A stretch of DNA of 64,000 bases from Combretum micranthum (Eukaryota > Streptophyta > Magnoliopsida > Myrtales > Combretaceae). The stretch covers positions 558,001 to 622,000 of the forward strand of contig JAMXBD010000012.1 in NCBI GenBank assembly GCA_024138025.1, in the 5' to 3' direction. Below the pieces are notes generated by a model, which was not told the DNA's origin, did not search any database, and saw only the letters and a program-made list of their open reading frames with translations. The stretch's first letter is position 1. The number at the start of each line of letters is the position of its first letter. Shown here piece after piece: positions 9,558-20,320 of this stretch. The translations under genes and the position numbers were made by a program.

Positions 9558-10298
9558 ATGGAAACCCCCTCCTTGATCCACCATGCAACCTCACCACATA
9601 GTAGCAGCTCCAGCTCTAACTCCACCACCACCACAACCACCACTCCACCACCACCACCACAACCGCTAAGCCAACCCCTTATTTCACCCAAACCGATTAC
9701 AAGATCGGAACCCACTAACCCGTACCCGACCACTTTTGTCCAAGCTGACACTTCCTCCTTCAAGCAAGTCGTTCAAATGCTAACCGGCTCCTCCACCACC
9801 AAACCCGACCCGAATCCAACCACAAGCGCAACCCAACCTCACAAAATCCACAACATCCCACCCATTAAATCCCACCCCAAGAAATCCGGATCCGGGTTCA
9901 AGCTGTATGAGCGTAGAAACTCCCTCAAACACCTAAAGATCAATCCTTTAACTCCCTTCTCGGGTCAACCCAGTTTAAGAACCCCTGATCTTATCTCTCC
10001 TCCGGTAGTTCTCTCTCCTAGCATCCTCGATTTCCCTTCTCTTGTTCTCAGCCCCGTCACCCCTTTGACCCACGACCCGTTCACTCGACCCGCATCCAGG
10101 GGGTCGAATTACACTTCGGATGAGAGCAACCCGAGCCCGAATTTCGACCCGGAAATGGAGGAAAGGGCAATCCGGGAAAAGGGTTTCTTCCTCCACCCGT
10201 CACCGAGTACGACTCCACGGGACGCCGAGCCACGCCTGTTGCCGCTGTTTCCGACTACTTCGCCGAGGGTTTCAGGTGCTAATTTTGACTCTAATTGA
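9558..10298 (+). CDS. VQ4-like: VQ motif-containing protein (VQ4/13/19/33 type)
   Basis: An intronless 246-residue protein. The VQ signature FKQVVQMLTG is at residues 68-77, preceded by the conserved NPYPTTFVQADTSS (54-67). VQ proteins are plant-specific nuclear cofactors that bind WRKY transcription factors through this motif. Two further conserved blocks place it in the group of Arabidopsis VQ4, VQ13, VQ19 and VQ33, several of which are substrates of the immune MAP kinases MPK3/MPK6: GFKLYERRNSLKHLKINPL (113-131) and SPSILDFPSLVLSPVTPL (153-170), plus the end EPRLLPLFPTTSPRVSG. Ser/Thr-Pro sites are numerous (near residues 12, 43, 147, 153, 165, 168, 192, 214, 219 and 235), matching that regulation. 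The N-terminus is a Ser/Thr/Pro low-complexity tract. The first ATG follows a CT-rich leader and gives the family's usual length. Its codon use and GC content stand out from the AT-rich surroundings. The neighbouring DNA is repetitive, with no operon-like partner. Confidence 0.95.
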   Translation: METPSLIHHATSPHSSSSSSNSTTTTTTTPPPPPQPLSQPLISPKPITRSEPTNPYPTTFVQADTSSFKQVVQMLTGSSTTKPDPNPTTSATQPHKIHNIPPIKSHPKKSGSGFKLYERRNSLKHLKINPLTPFSGQPSLRTPDLISPPVVLSPSILDFPSLVLSPVTPLTHDPFTRPASRGSNYTSDESNPSPNFDPEMEERAIREKGFFLHPSPSTTPRDAEPRLLPLFPTTSPRVSGANFDSN

Positions 10299-11229
10299 AT
10301 GGAATTAATGAGGATCAATTGATGATTAGAGGATAATTTTATGTTTTGGTGTAATAACTTTCATATAGATTTTATGTTGATGGAGAGAGAGAGAGAGAGA
10401 CAGTTTGTAATGGGTTTAAAAAAAAAAAAGTTCCATGTGAAATTAGAGAGAATGTTGCCTCCCAATGTATAGATTAATTTCTTCTCAATTTCTTGTTTAA
10501 AATTTAATTTTAGTATTCTAATAGCTCATTAAAATGCATTGTTTATGCTTTTTTAAATCTTCATTTCGACGAAATAAAAAATAAATTTTGTCCAAATTGA
10601 TTTTTTATTCATTTTTATTGTTATCATGGAAATTTTACAATAAATTCCCGTTAAAAAAATAAGGGGATGTGAGCTGTAAGTTGACTAGCACGCAAGAATC
10701 AATTCGGAGCAAAAGGTGGCGGAAGATTTTTTCGTAAAATTGAAATTTCATTTTATTTTAAGTGGATTTAAGGATGTCGTCTTTTGATTATTATTTTATT
10801 TTCTAGATGGTCTCACTCTCTCTCTCTGATTGCTCAGTCTTACTTTTCATTTACCAAATCGTCCAATGAGCCGCCACTTTAGCCCTACATACCATCTTAC
10901 CACCACCACTTTTTTTTCCCTCCCCCCCTCACTAAATCCACTAATTAATGCTTAAAATCTTGCAACATTGCTACCTCTTTTTTTGTTTATGCATTATACA
11001 AATGGGAAATTAAAAAGTTTAAATTTGAATAAACAGCAACGGAGGTGAATGAATCAAAAAGGTGAAAAAGGGGAGAAAAAGAGAGGGGGGTGGTTTCTAA
11101 GTGGTATCAAATGCTAATAGCATGTCCACTTTTAAGTTGTCAATATGAAAATGTTGTTTTGAATTGGGCAAGGAATATTGACCTTTTAAATTTTTATGTT
11201 TTGTCTTTTGGAGTGGGGGATCTGATACC
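10299..11229. other. VQ gene 3' flank and intergenic DNA
   Basis: A short GA microsatellite at about 10384-10399 and an A-run at 10418-10429 lie in the probable 3' UTR. Beyond this the DNA is intergenic, with a CT tract at about 10809-10827 and a C/T-rich patch near 10910-10925. No further gene is supported. Confidence 0.5.
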
Positions 11230-13085
11230 TTGCAAAAGGGAAAGGGGGGATGCATAGGAAGACTCTTCTTTGTATGGATTTGCGACTTTTGTAAGAACTT
11301 TTTCTTTTTATACTTTTCTTCCGACTTTTTTGTGAGATCTTTCGAAAATATTCATTCCCACTTTACTATTGATGATGCGTTAAAAAAATTTAAAAAAAAA
11401 AAAAAAAAACAAGAAGAGCAAAGGAAGTTGGTTTCTTGAGATTTATTTGCTGACTCAGGGAGTCATATGCCTCCAATACGTGTATTTAATAAAAATATCT
11501 ATGTGAAAATAGGAAAAGTGAGTTTCATTGGATTAATAGCTATTTTCAGAAAATTTTTACCATATCTATGTTGTTCATTTTTTTTTCAAACCCTAGATAA
11601 AATAGATTTTATAAAGGGATAAGACATGAAAGCGATCTTTCCCAATGATAGATATAGATACATATGCAAGTTTCCAAATGCTGGTTATATACATTTTAGG
11701 CAAAAGAAACAACAAATTGAAATATGAAACTTCTTGTGTGGTTTTTTAATGTGTGTAAAATGTATTCCTCATGTACACGTGTAATGATAATATGGGGTGC
11801 CAAATCAAAGCAATGTAAATTTATGTTTAAATTCAACAAAAGAGTTCGAATATTGGATTGGGCTTCAGCTCGACGGAGGGTTTGTTTGAATTGTCAAATT
11901 TTTATCTGTATCGTATTTTTATTAGATTTGTATCTATAATTTATATGTATTATATCTATTTTTTAATAAGTATCTGATTTTTTTTTTTTTGGCCAATTAA
12001 TAACATCTTATTAAAAATGATAAAAATATTATGTAAAAATGATAAAAATATTATTAAACAAATAGACCCGATGGTTATGGATGATGGGTAGATTTAAGGC
12101 TCAACGATGATCTTTTTCTCTTTTATTAATCGAATAAATTATGAATGGAAAATTAAACTCATTCCATTGAATGGACGAAATAATGTTAATGCAATAAGGT
12201 TATACGACATTACTACCATGCGACGTCTAGCCATTTACAGCATCGGTTTTTTTTTTTCCTTAAATTTTACCAATGGTTTGAATGGTATTAATACGCCATT
12301 TGCAATATATTATTAACAATGGATTCGATCATCACATTGTTAAATTAAAATGTGGTTCATAATCATTCATTATTTGTTTACATCCTATTTTTTTTTATAG
12401 GAATGAAATTAATATTCTGCCTCTATTATCACAAAATAGTTATTTTTCATTTGATTTGTAAAAAGTTCTGCCATAATAAATGTCTTATATATAACATAAA
12501 ATTGAGAAGTAATTCCTATTCTTTCCCTTCAATAGTTATTCTTCATTAAAAATACCTTTTCCTTTCCAAATATACCCCTGATAACAAAACAAAGGAATTG
12601 GAGCAATTTCTCTTTAATGAACCAAACGTGACGGTAAATATTTATGAAGGCCGTTCTTCTTACCCTAACAACCGCATTAACTTATGCAGCAAAACAGACT
12701 TCTGGCGTATACCACATTAGGGTCAAGCGGTCAAGATTGCTATTAAAAAAATTAAGTTGCTCAATAAGTAAGTCATGAATCCAACGGACTTAAAGATTGG
12801 TAGGCGCAATCCCCATCCGCGTGAGTTGAGTTCCATTCAAATGGAACTATAAAAAAAAAAAAAGGGCTCTCCCAACTTAAATTCTGGTAGTGGAAGCTTA
12901 AAAGTGATCTTAGCGACCCAATTTGAGTCTTCTTAATTTAGGTTGCTTTTATTGTAACTTTGAATCGGCTTGAAAAAGAAATCATGCAAAAAGGTAGTCC
13001 TACTCATCTTCCATTGAATCTAACTTTGTTTTTGAGCTTCTTTTTGACTTAAATAAAGAAAGAAGACCAAACTGTGGATTAATGC
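11230..13085. other. Intergenic DNA with small repeat remnants
   Basis: No credible gene. The segment at about 12230-12630 ends in AATGAACCAAACGTGACGG and has GGAATTGGAGCAATT and AATGGTTTGAATGG words, resembling the ends of small non-autonomous DNA transposons. Its limits are unclear. The open frames at 11230-11439, 11724-11939 and 12107-12549 are low-complexity AT frames without domain features. Confidence 0.4.
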
Positions 13086-13089
13086 TCAC

Positions 13090-13090
<1 letters not shown>

Positions 13091-13122
<32 letters not shown>
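13091..13122. repeat. (GA)n microsatellite
   Basis: About 16 GA units in an uninterrupted run, directly upstream of a short frame with signal-peptide character. Confidence 0.85.
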
Positions 13123-13125
<3 letters not shown>

Positions 13126-13139
13126 TGAGTACTAAGAAA

Positions 13140-13229
13140 ATGAGGGGAGGCTACATGGTGGGGTTGTCTAATTTGCTTTTATTGTTTGTTTTGACGCATT
13201 TGTTTGTTGGTCCTAGGTGTGACTTCTAG
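13140..13229 (+). other. Short frame with signal-peptide-like product (doubtful)
   Basis: ATG at 13140 opens a 29-codon frame with a positively charged start, a hydrophobic core (LSNLLLLFVLTHLFVG) and a stop at 13227. In another frame the text continues open for about 50 codons (from VTSRALQPMFGG onward), so a frameshift or a small intron could join the two. The lower AT content and the upstream GA repeat are compatible with a small secreted-peptide gene, but no family motif was recognised. It could be chance. Confidence 0.2.
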
Positions 13230-13754
13230 GGCTTTGCAACCTATGTTTGGCGGGGTTGTTAAAAGGGAGGGTCTATTGGGCTGTTGGCAATTGGTCATTG
13301 ATCTTTGTATATGTGGTGTTGGCTATACCTATATGTCTTTTTCCCCCCATTTGCGTAGAACTTGCCTTTGCGATTGACTTAGGATGCTGAAGATGCGTAA
13401 AACCATTGTCGTCTATACCAAACTTAACAGTTCATCTAGGTTAAAGACTTGGTATATATACTTTCCATTGATGAAGACAAATGATGTTTGATTTCTTCCT
13501 AATGCCTTTGATTTGAAAGGTAAGTTAGCTCACTATATATCTAAATGGGTAGACGTCACATTTGGGACAGTTTAAAAGTATTAATGTACTAACTATAAAC
13601 TTTTCATATGTGTTTATAATACAAACGCTAATATATACAATTTTGTTTAAAATATTGTATTAAGTGGTAAACAACATAGATAGCTGCAAAAAATGATAAT
13701 TATTACCGTCTTGAGGCTAAAATCAATATTAGTATATCCATATACAAACATAGT

Positions 13755-14061
13755 AGATAAATTATATTAGTAGGTCACAATTTTTAAGGATAAATTTATT
13801 TAATATCACAGCGTTTTGAGTGGTTCATTTGAGATCATAATGTTTAGGGAAGTAGGTCAATTAGGGACATAATTAACACGTGTCACAACATGGTGAATTT
13901 TCTTATTTTTAATTAAATTTTTTTCTATTGACACGTATCAATGGTGACATCAATTGACTCACTTCTCTAAACGTTTTGACCTCAAATGAATTATTCAAAA
14001 CGTTGTGGCCTCAAATGAATTTTTTCCCTAACATTGTGACATTTCGATATAATTTACCTAA
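13755..14061. mobile_element. Fold-back MITE with inverted arms of about 115 bp, copy 1
   Basis: The left arm from about 13755 (AAATTATATTAGTAGGTCACAA, then CAGCGTTTTGAGTGGTTCATTTGAG) is mirrored by the right arm ending near 14061. The reverse complement of the right arm reads AAATTATATCGAAATGTCACAA, then CAACGTTTTGAATAATTCATTTGAG. The centre contains ACACGTGTCA / TGACACGT. There is no coding content. A diverged relative with the same layout lies at 49788-50092. Confidence 0.75.
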
Positions 14062-14099
14062 AACATATTAATCATCATGTACTTAGAATTATTGCTTCA

Positions 14100-14711
14100 A
14101 TCAATAATGGGTAGTTCGATCTAGCTACTTCTGTCTAGTTGTATCCCATAATACAATTGCATCTCATTGAACTTGAATTATCTTCACACGAATTCTCAAT
14201 AAACATATGTGCACCCCATTTGCTCTTTTTACAGGTTCAATCTTGACAAGCATACCAATAGACGAACTAGTTATTTTAGCATTTCAATCATTCATCTAGT
14301 CCAATTTCAATCCATGCACTTGCACCCAAAAAGCCACATCATCTAAATAAATCTCATCTAAATTACAATCACTCCTCCATTCTTCCTAAGCAACAACATG
14401 CCCTAACATAGACCATGAACCTTCATTCACTTCTAATCTCATCACTTTCTCACTATCAAAAGCAATCATAAATTAATTAAAAACAGTTGGCGTAAAGATT
14501 CCTTCACCAATGTACTCCCATGCTAGAACTCGGACAACTACTGATTTATTCAATTCTTTATTCGTTACTACTCAATCCACATGCAAATACCCCTCCTTCT
14601 CTACATTAGCCACACTAATCTCCAGTTGGATGCAATCTTCTTTTTTACTATCTAGCTTTTGATACAACAAAGGCTCTTTTCAATTGTTACATTTATCCAT
14701 TGCAATCATTG
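14100..14711 (-). pseudogene. LINE ORF1-like (DUF4283) remnant
   Basis: One minus-strand frame runs from MIAMDKCNN at about 14711 down to about 14100 with no frameshift but several in-frame stops. Recognisable blocks are SVVVRVLAWEY, FDSEKVMRLEVNEGSWSMLG (about 14400), EEWRSDCNLDEI, and DDVAFWVQVHGLKLD followed by MND and NAK (about 14280), then RIRVKI. These match the DUF4283 region of plant LINE ORF1 / zinc-knuckle proteins, where a GPW motif and an FWVQIHGLPL block are typical. The zinc knuckle is not seen. At least one stop looks like Trp TGG to TAG. It is a dead fragment; no adjoining reverse transcriptase was found. Confidence 0.7.
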
Positions 14712-15275
14712 CTCAAACAGCAAGAAAGCACAAATAAGTACAAAAAACGGACTAATCCCTTGAACTATATACAGGTGAAAAGACCATCAAAAGTTAACAC
14801 AATTCATCTCACAAAATAAAAGACACAATAGAGGCTCAAGAAAGAGCAAAACTAACTCAGGGAAAGGACAAGATAGATAAAGGAAAAAAGAAAAAACCAA
14901 GTCCATTAAGATAGACGTTTATATACTAATGGAGGATCATAACCTTAATCATAGCCAATTTTAGTTTCTTGGTGTGGATGCAACTAATGAACATTGCTAA
15001 AAAAGTATAGATGTATTGTTGACAATGTGTAGTGATAGTGATAGAGAATTAAAGGATGTATTGTATGATAGTTTGTTGTTTGATGATGACAATTTTGTGG
15101 AAAGGTCCTTATTCGCTAAATATTAATATGTAAAAGAGCATAAAACTCATAAGGATAATGCAATATAGATAGAGGAAAACGATAAATAATGTGTCAAAAT
15201 AGAAGAACACACCCAAAGGTGTGAGAGGCCCTCACAAGATAAAGATGATTTTCTCTCTTATCCGCAAGAGAGAGA
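14712..15275. other. Intergenic AT-rich interval
   Basis: No gene recognised. A near-palindromic GTGAGAGGCCCTCAC lies at about 15221-15235, close to the left end of the following hAT-type block. Confidence 0.4.
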
Positions 15276-15470
15276 TAGGCATGATAAATGGGCTGCAACA
15301 CGCTCGATCCGGCACGCGGATCGCAGGCCTAGCATGACATGCGAGGGAAAAGAACAAAAGCACGAGCATGTGTGGGCCGGCACACGACACACGGGGTACA
15401 TCGTGCACCGGGTAGGCTAAATAAGTGGGTCGGCACGATACGCAAAGCACGTGAACCAGTACGTGGGCCT
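15276..15470 (-). mobile_element. hAT-type terminal and subterminal block, copy 1
   Basis: A GC-rich island packed with GGCACG, CACG, GGGTCGGCAC and GCATG words. Its left edge TAGGCATGATAAATGGGC is the reverse complement of the terminal GGCCCATTTACTATG(C/T)CT found at 23633-23647 and 49089-49106. Beyond its right edge a TTTTATATAGTTATTTTAA-like stretch (in reverse complement) also aligns with the region before 48925. This is the subterminal region of an hAT element family with most of the element missing. Confidence 0.55.
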
Positions 15471-16088
15471 TTATTTTAAAATAACTATATAAAAAATAGT
15501 GGTTTATGGGAACATGATTATTGATTTTTAATTTTTATAAAATAATAATCTTTGTCTTATATTTTTATAAATCAGTAAAATGTCTTGTCGTTCATTAATC
15601 TCAATTAAAAATAGCACTTGGTATACATATATCCTCTTAATAAAACTTATGGATGATGTATATCTATTTTAAAGAACTAAAATCCCATATTAATTTAAAA
15701 AAAAGTTTAAAACTTTCTCTTATAGTTTATTTTATCTAATTTTAAAGTTTTAGATAAGATATATGTAATTAGAACTTTATTAGAATAGCACGTTTATAAA
15801 TTTTATATTTTTATTTTAATGATCCTAGTGAAAAATAATGCAGATCATGCTTTATATGATAGTAGGGGTGAATTATCAATCAATAAATTATATAAATATA
15901 AATAGTCGACATCTTTAGGAAAAACAATGGTAATAAGCTGGCATGTCTTTCTCCATTACAGGGAAAATTATCTTTTTAAATCAAAGAAAGGAGAAAGCAA
16001 ATTCCAGTGGAAAATGAATTTCTGGTGCGGTTGTCAAATTTAGGCGGGCAATTTTTACTATTGCATAAATAGTAAATAGTTTATTTTA
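15471..16088. other. AT-rich interval, no gene
   Basis: AT-rich DNA with no coding signal or clear repeat structure. Confidence 0.4.
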
Positions 16089-16865
16089 GGTGTTGTTTGT
16101 TTCGAGGAAAAATAGTTTTAATAGAAAAGATTTTTCCTTAAAATTAATTTTCTGAAAACATTATATTTTCAAGTGCTTGGTTGTTTTTATGAAATTTTTT
16201 GAAAAACATTTTTTTATGTTTGTTAATTACATTGACATGAAAAAAATATTTAAAATCTTAATACGTATCTCTTGTTAAGATTTAAAATCATAAAAAATTT
16301 CCTTAATCCAATTGGTAAAAATTAAATGTTTCCCTTAAGAAAGACTTTTATAAAAAATTCCATACAACATGTAATATAATGTATATACTGTATTTACAAT
16401 ACGAATTTATATACAAAGTATCAAATACAATTAATGCCATATTGAAATAACACTTTTTTTTTTCTCGACTTTAAATAGTCTATCAAGGATCTCCTTCATT
16501 TTTTCAAATGTATATAACATTTGTGTTATTTAAAAAATAAAAAATAAAAACCCATAATATATATAAATTTGCAATTTTAAAGTTAACACAAAGGCATAAA
16601 CCATGAAGATGGCATTTTTCATGGTAATAAAATGCCATTGTATTATTTAAACATTGTTCAACACAAAAACTTAAAAACAAAAATAATACCTTTCCACCAT
16701 AAGCTAGATGCTAAAAAATGTCTAACAATAAAATAAAAAGAAAAATAATACTATTCCAGCATAAGCTTCATACCATAAAAAAAAAAACTAAAGGAAGGTT
16801 TATGTCATAGTATTTTATTAAATAGAAAATAACATAATTCAAATCACTAGAAATAATTGTGCCTT

Positions 16866-17227
16866 AAAGTCTTTTGATGAAACCATCAATCCATATGTGT
16901 CGAAGTTCATCACTTTTGACCAAAATGCTTTTGCAATCTTTTCATTTTCAACCAAGTAATCAAATATTAGTGCCAAAGTAATTTTATCAAAATTCTTCCA
17001 TCTTCATCCCCTCATCATAAAAGCTTTTGCACATCCAATTTGTCCTTACTCAGTTCTTTGATTGGTCCAGCTACCTCACTAATATCATCCAGCATTTTGT
17101 TCTCAAATGTCTCACTACCGAGTTTTCGCTTCTTAGGTGAATGTTGGTTATATGGATTGAAAGATTTTTCTTTCTATCCATTTACACCATTTCCATCATC
17201 TTCTTCCAAATCAAGAGGGGGAGATTC
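16866..17227 (-). pseudogene. Myb/SANT-like transposon accessory protein, C-terminal remnant
   Basis: The minus strand, read from 17227 downward, gives PPLDLEEDDGNGV, a stop, NPYNQHSPKKRKLGSETFEN, then KMLDDISEVAGPIKELSKDK. After a frame change it gives IFDYLVENEKIAKAFW and, after another, SDELRHIWIDGFI. This order (acidic linker, basic KKRK patch, AGxIKELS helix, DYLVENExxAKAF, LRxxWL/I) is that of the C-terminal half of the Myb/SANT-like proteins that accompany plant PIF/Harbinger transposases. At least two frameshifts and several stops are present. The N-terminal Myb domain was not found. Confidence 0.6.
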
Positions 17228-17615
17228 ATTTTATCATTAACATGGTAAATATTTATCCCTTTTCTACTTATCTTCTACTTGTTATTATTTTATTGACAAA
17301 GGAGATTCAATCATATACTATCTAGTAATAAAATAATTATTTATTCCATCTTACAAATATTGGGTGCACATATACACGTGATAATTTTTATGAGATCAAA
17401 ACATAAAATAATACATATGAAAAATGAACTCCAACGCAAATGTCTCATTACATTAAACCATTATCTCATATCAGGAAATTACATTAACAAATGAAGCACT
17501 TATAGTGCTTTTATGCATTGCTTGATATCTTATATACAAGTGGTATGATAAATTTGTTATTCAAAAATACTTTCGTTTCATATTAGTAAAGAAAATACAT
17601 CATTCGTCATATGGT

Positions 17616-17640
17616 AATATATATATATATATATATATAT
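17616..17640. repeat. (AT)n microsatellite
   Basis: An uninterrupted AT dinucleotide run of about 12 units. Confidence 0.85.
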
Positions 17641-17999
17641 TTATATTGACTGAACGTGGCAATGTATCTACTTTAATAAGGAAAGTACTCGACTTTTAAA
17701 AAATTGAAGTCCATGCATACATTTTACCATATATTATTGGACAAATTTGTGGACTTGTTTTCATCATCATTTGTCTTGCTTGTGGTTATTTACAATCCTC
17801 TAGCCAAAAAGTCAATGATAAATGGTGATGGAATTCTAAAAAGTTTTTATATAGAGTCTTTTTAGTTCTTGTATAATTTCATAGTTCAAAATTATAAAAA
17901 TATATAACAAAAAACCAATTCTTCAACCTTTTCTATTTTACACCAGACATGGAACTATTATTACTTCATGATGCAAAAGAACTTACACAGGTTATGATA

Positions 18000-19260
18000 A
18001 TATATATGTAATCACCCTAATTTTACATAAATCAATTATAATAATTATTAAAAATATAATATAGAATTATCAAGAACTATAATAAAAAGTCATAGAAATT
18101 ACTCCTAATTTTTCGCAAATTAAAAATTATTAAAGTATGAATAAATAATGATCAACTGATAAACTGATCGTTATTGTGAAATTTAAATAAGTTTCCTTAA
18201 ACTCAAAATTTAGAAAAATAAGATCTTAATAGTGATATAATGATTATTAAATTGCCTTTAATATTTTAAGACTATAAAATAACATTAGAAAAATTACTAT
18301 TAATAGAATAAATAATTCATAAATAATAAAAGATAATATTTTGCGATAATAATCAATAATTCAACAAATAATTGTAGCTAATCATAAATTTCAAAATACA
18401 ATAGAAGACGAGTAATTTCTAAAATCTATTAGTTACAAAAGATAGTCCAGAGATAAATCATTAGAATTACAAAATATGCAAAAAGATAAAAAAACTGATC
18501 AATACTAGAGAATCTAAACCTTAATTAAATATTTGAGTTATACAAATATCTTAGTTAGAAAATTTGAGTCTATAGAAAATAAAATCATAACTTAATTATG
18601 GTAACCCGAGTATTTTTATAACTAGTAAAATAAATAGAATAGTAAATATAAAATAGATATTAAACATATGACCAAATAAAAACCCTAGAACAAACTTATA
18701 AGTAGTAATAAACTCATTTATAACTTAAAAACTCGAATAAAGAATTATTTGACTCTAATAGATACTAAAGACAATATTTCGTATCTTAAGCAAATAACTC
18801 AAGATATAGTTAAAAAGGTAGCTCTACATTTCAAAATCAATAAAAGACAACTCCTTTATAGAACCTATTGATTATAAAACGATAACCAAAATATGAACCG
18901 CTAGTATTATGAATACACAATAGAAACAAAAACAGATCCATAACTAATAATCTAGACATCATAAAAATAATTAGATCAAACAATTATTTTAGTTAGAAAA
19001 TTTTGAGCTTATAGGAACTAAAATCCTAATTTAGTTTACCAGACCCATAAAATCTTAATTGTGTAAACTTTAACTCAAAATTGAACTCAAAAGTAACCTT
19101 GAAAATTTGTAGAAACTTTATACGAATTTCTAGAAATAGAACTCTTAAATAACTAACATACTTGTACCCATTTAACTTAATAAACTACCCTAAAGCTAAA
19201 ATAATTAATTAACTAAAATATTATTATATTAATATATACATATACATTTGGTGGGATAGG
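18000..19260 (+). repeat. Dispersed non-coding repeat, copy 1
   Basis: AT-rich, non-coding, with regularly recurring words (for example AACTCAAGATATAG, TAGTTAGAAAATTT). Bases about 18900-19110 (AATACACAATAGAAAC, ATAACTAATAATCTAGAC, TGTAAACTTTAACTCAAAATTG) align with the reverse complement of 25140-25345. The repeat therefore has a second, inverted copy between the two halves of the 24-26 kb duplication. Its class is unknown; it may belong to a large LTR-type non-coding element. Confidence 0.45.
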
Positions 19261-19959
19261 GACAATTACGGATGGAAATTGTTCAATTTTTTCTTTAACC
19301 GAAATTTCATGCCACTTGCCCCAAATTTGCTCTAACAAAGTCCACAACTCAACAAACAACACCAATCAACACTCCTCAACTCAGCAACAACATTTAATGC
19401 ATTAAAATTCATGCAAAACAAAGAGAAATCAGTGGAAGAAAATTGGCTGTCTTCTTGGCCGAAAATGTTAGATTGTTGTCTCCATAGTTTTTTATATATA
19501 CGTATTCATAATGGACAAGATAACAACCAAAGCATTGACACAAACACACTATTTTTGTGCACCAAAACAACAATAAAAACAACAACACAAGTACACAAAA
19601 CTCAACTTCGTTAAAACAAGCTTCAAAACTTAGGAAATGAGCAAGAAAGGTAAGTATAAAATTCATTTTGAGCTAAGTTTACATGTTAAACCCTAGCACA
19701 AATAATGTTCTATTAACTTAGGATTTGTGCCAAGCTTGGAGAAGGATCTACCAACATCATAACAACTCGAACAAAATAAATCTAATCTTGAAACTCCATG
19801 TATGTATTATGATATGTAGAAGCTAGGAAATCATAAAGTATGATGATTATAAGATATTATATGTATTGATATATCATGTGTGATACCTGTAAAGCATGAA
19901 AAAACACTTACAAGAAGTTTAAACACAAGTATAATATATAAATAAATTAAGAAAAGTAA

Positions 19960-20320
19960 GTTCAAAACGGAGAAAAACGAAGAAGATAATGAACAGTGAC
20001 AACACCGGCCCTATACCGGTCGTGTATGTGCTCAGTGCCGGCGGCATAAAGGGATACGCCAGCTGTATTGAGGTGGTGTTCTATGGAATAGATGCTACAT
20101 AATTCTTGAAAACACGTAAAATTGAAAGAATGCCGGCATTTGGAGTTCAATGCCAATGATGTTGAAGTCAGCGTACGTTGTAACGTTTGTAGCATTTGAA
20201 GCCAGCGTTCCTTGGAACTCAAATCACGTAAATTTTACACGAACATCGGCATTTCAAGACTCAACACTGACAACATTAGATCCGACGTACGTGTAAAATC
20301 TCTCCTGGAACGAATATGTT
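19960..20320. repeat. GC-richer block with two diverged tandem units
   Basis: Within otherwise AT-rich DNA, AAACACGTAAAATT...GCCGGCATTTGGAGTTCAATGCC...GTACGT starts at about 20112. It recurs in diverged form as AAATCACGTAAATT...ATCGGCATTTCAAGACTCAACAC...GTACGT from about 20220, period about 108. A further ACCGG...ACCGGTCGTG motif lies at about 20004-20024. Such blocks occur in the LTRs of some plant retrotransposons; this is an inference from resemblance. An AAC/AGC trinucleotide run follows at 20326-20355. Confidence 0.4.

Noticed and set aside
9488..9763. Minus-strand 91-codon frame with Gly/Val runs
   Set aside because: Antisense to the Pro/Thr-rich N-terminus of the VQ gene; runs are the reverse of CCA/ACC repeats.
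15232..15450. 72-codon Cys-rich minus-strand frame
   Set aside because: Encoded by the CACG/GGCACG word array of the hAT subterminal block; similar Cys-rich frames appear at the other two copies for the same reason.
16089..16110. Start of a stand-alone small Tourist-like MITE
   Set aside because: No matching inverted end with TTA was found within the next kilobase; the only partner seen is at 23204, so it is listed as the larger candidate.
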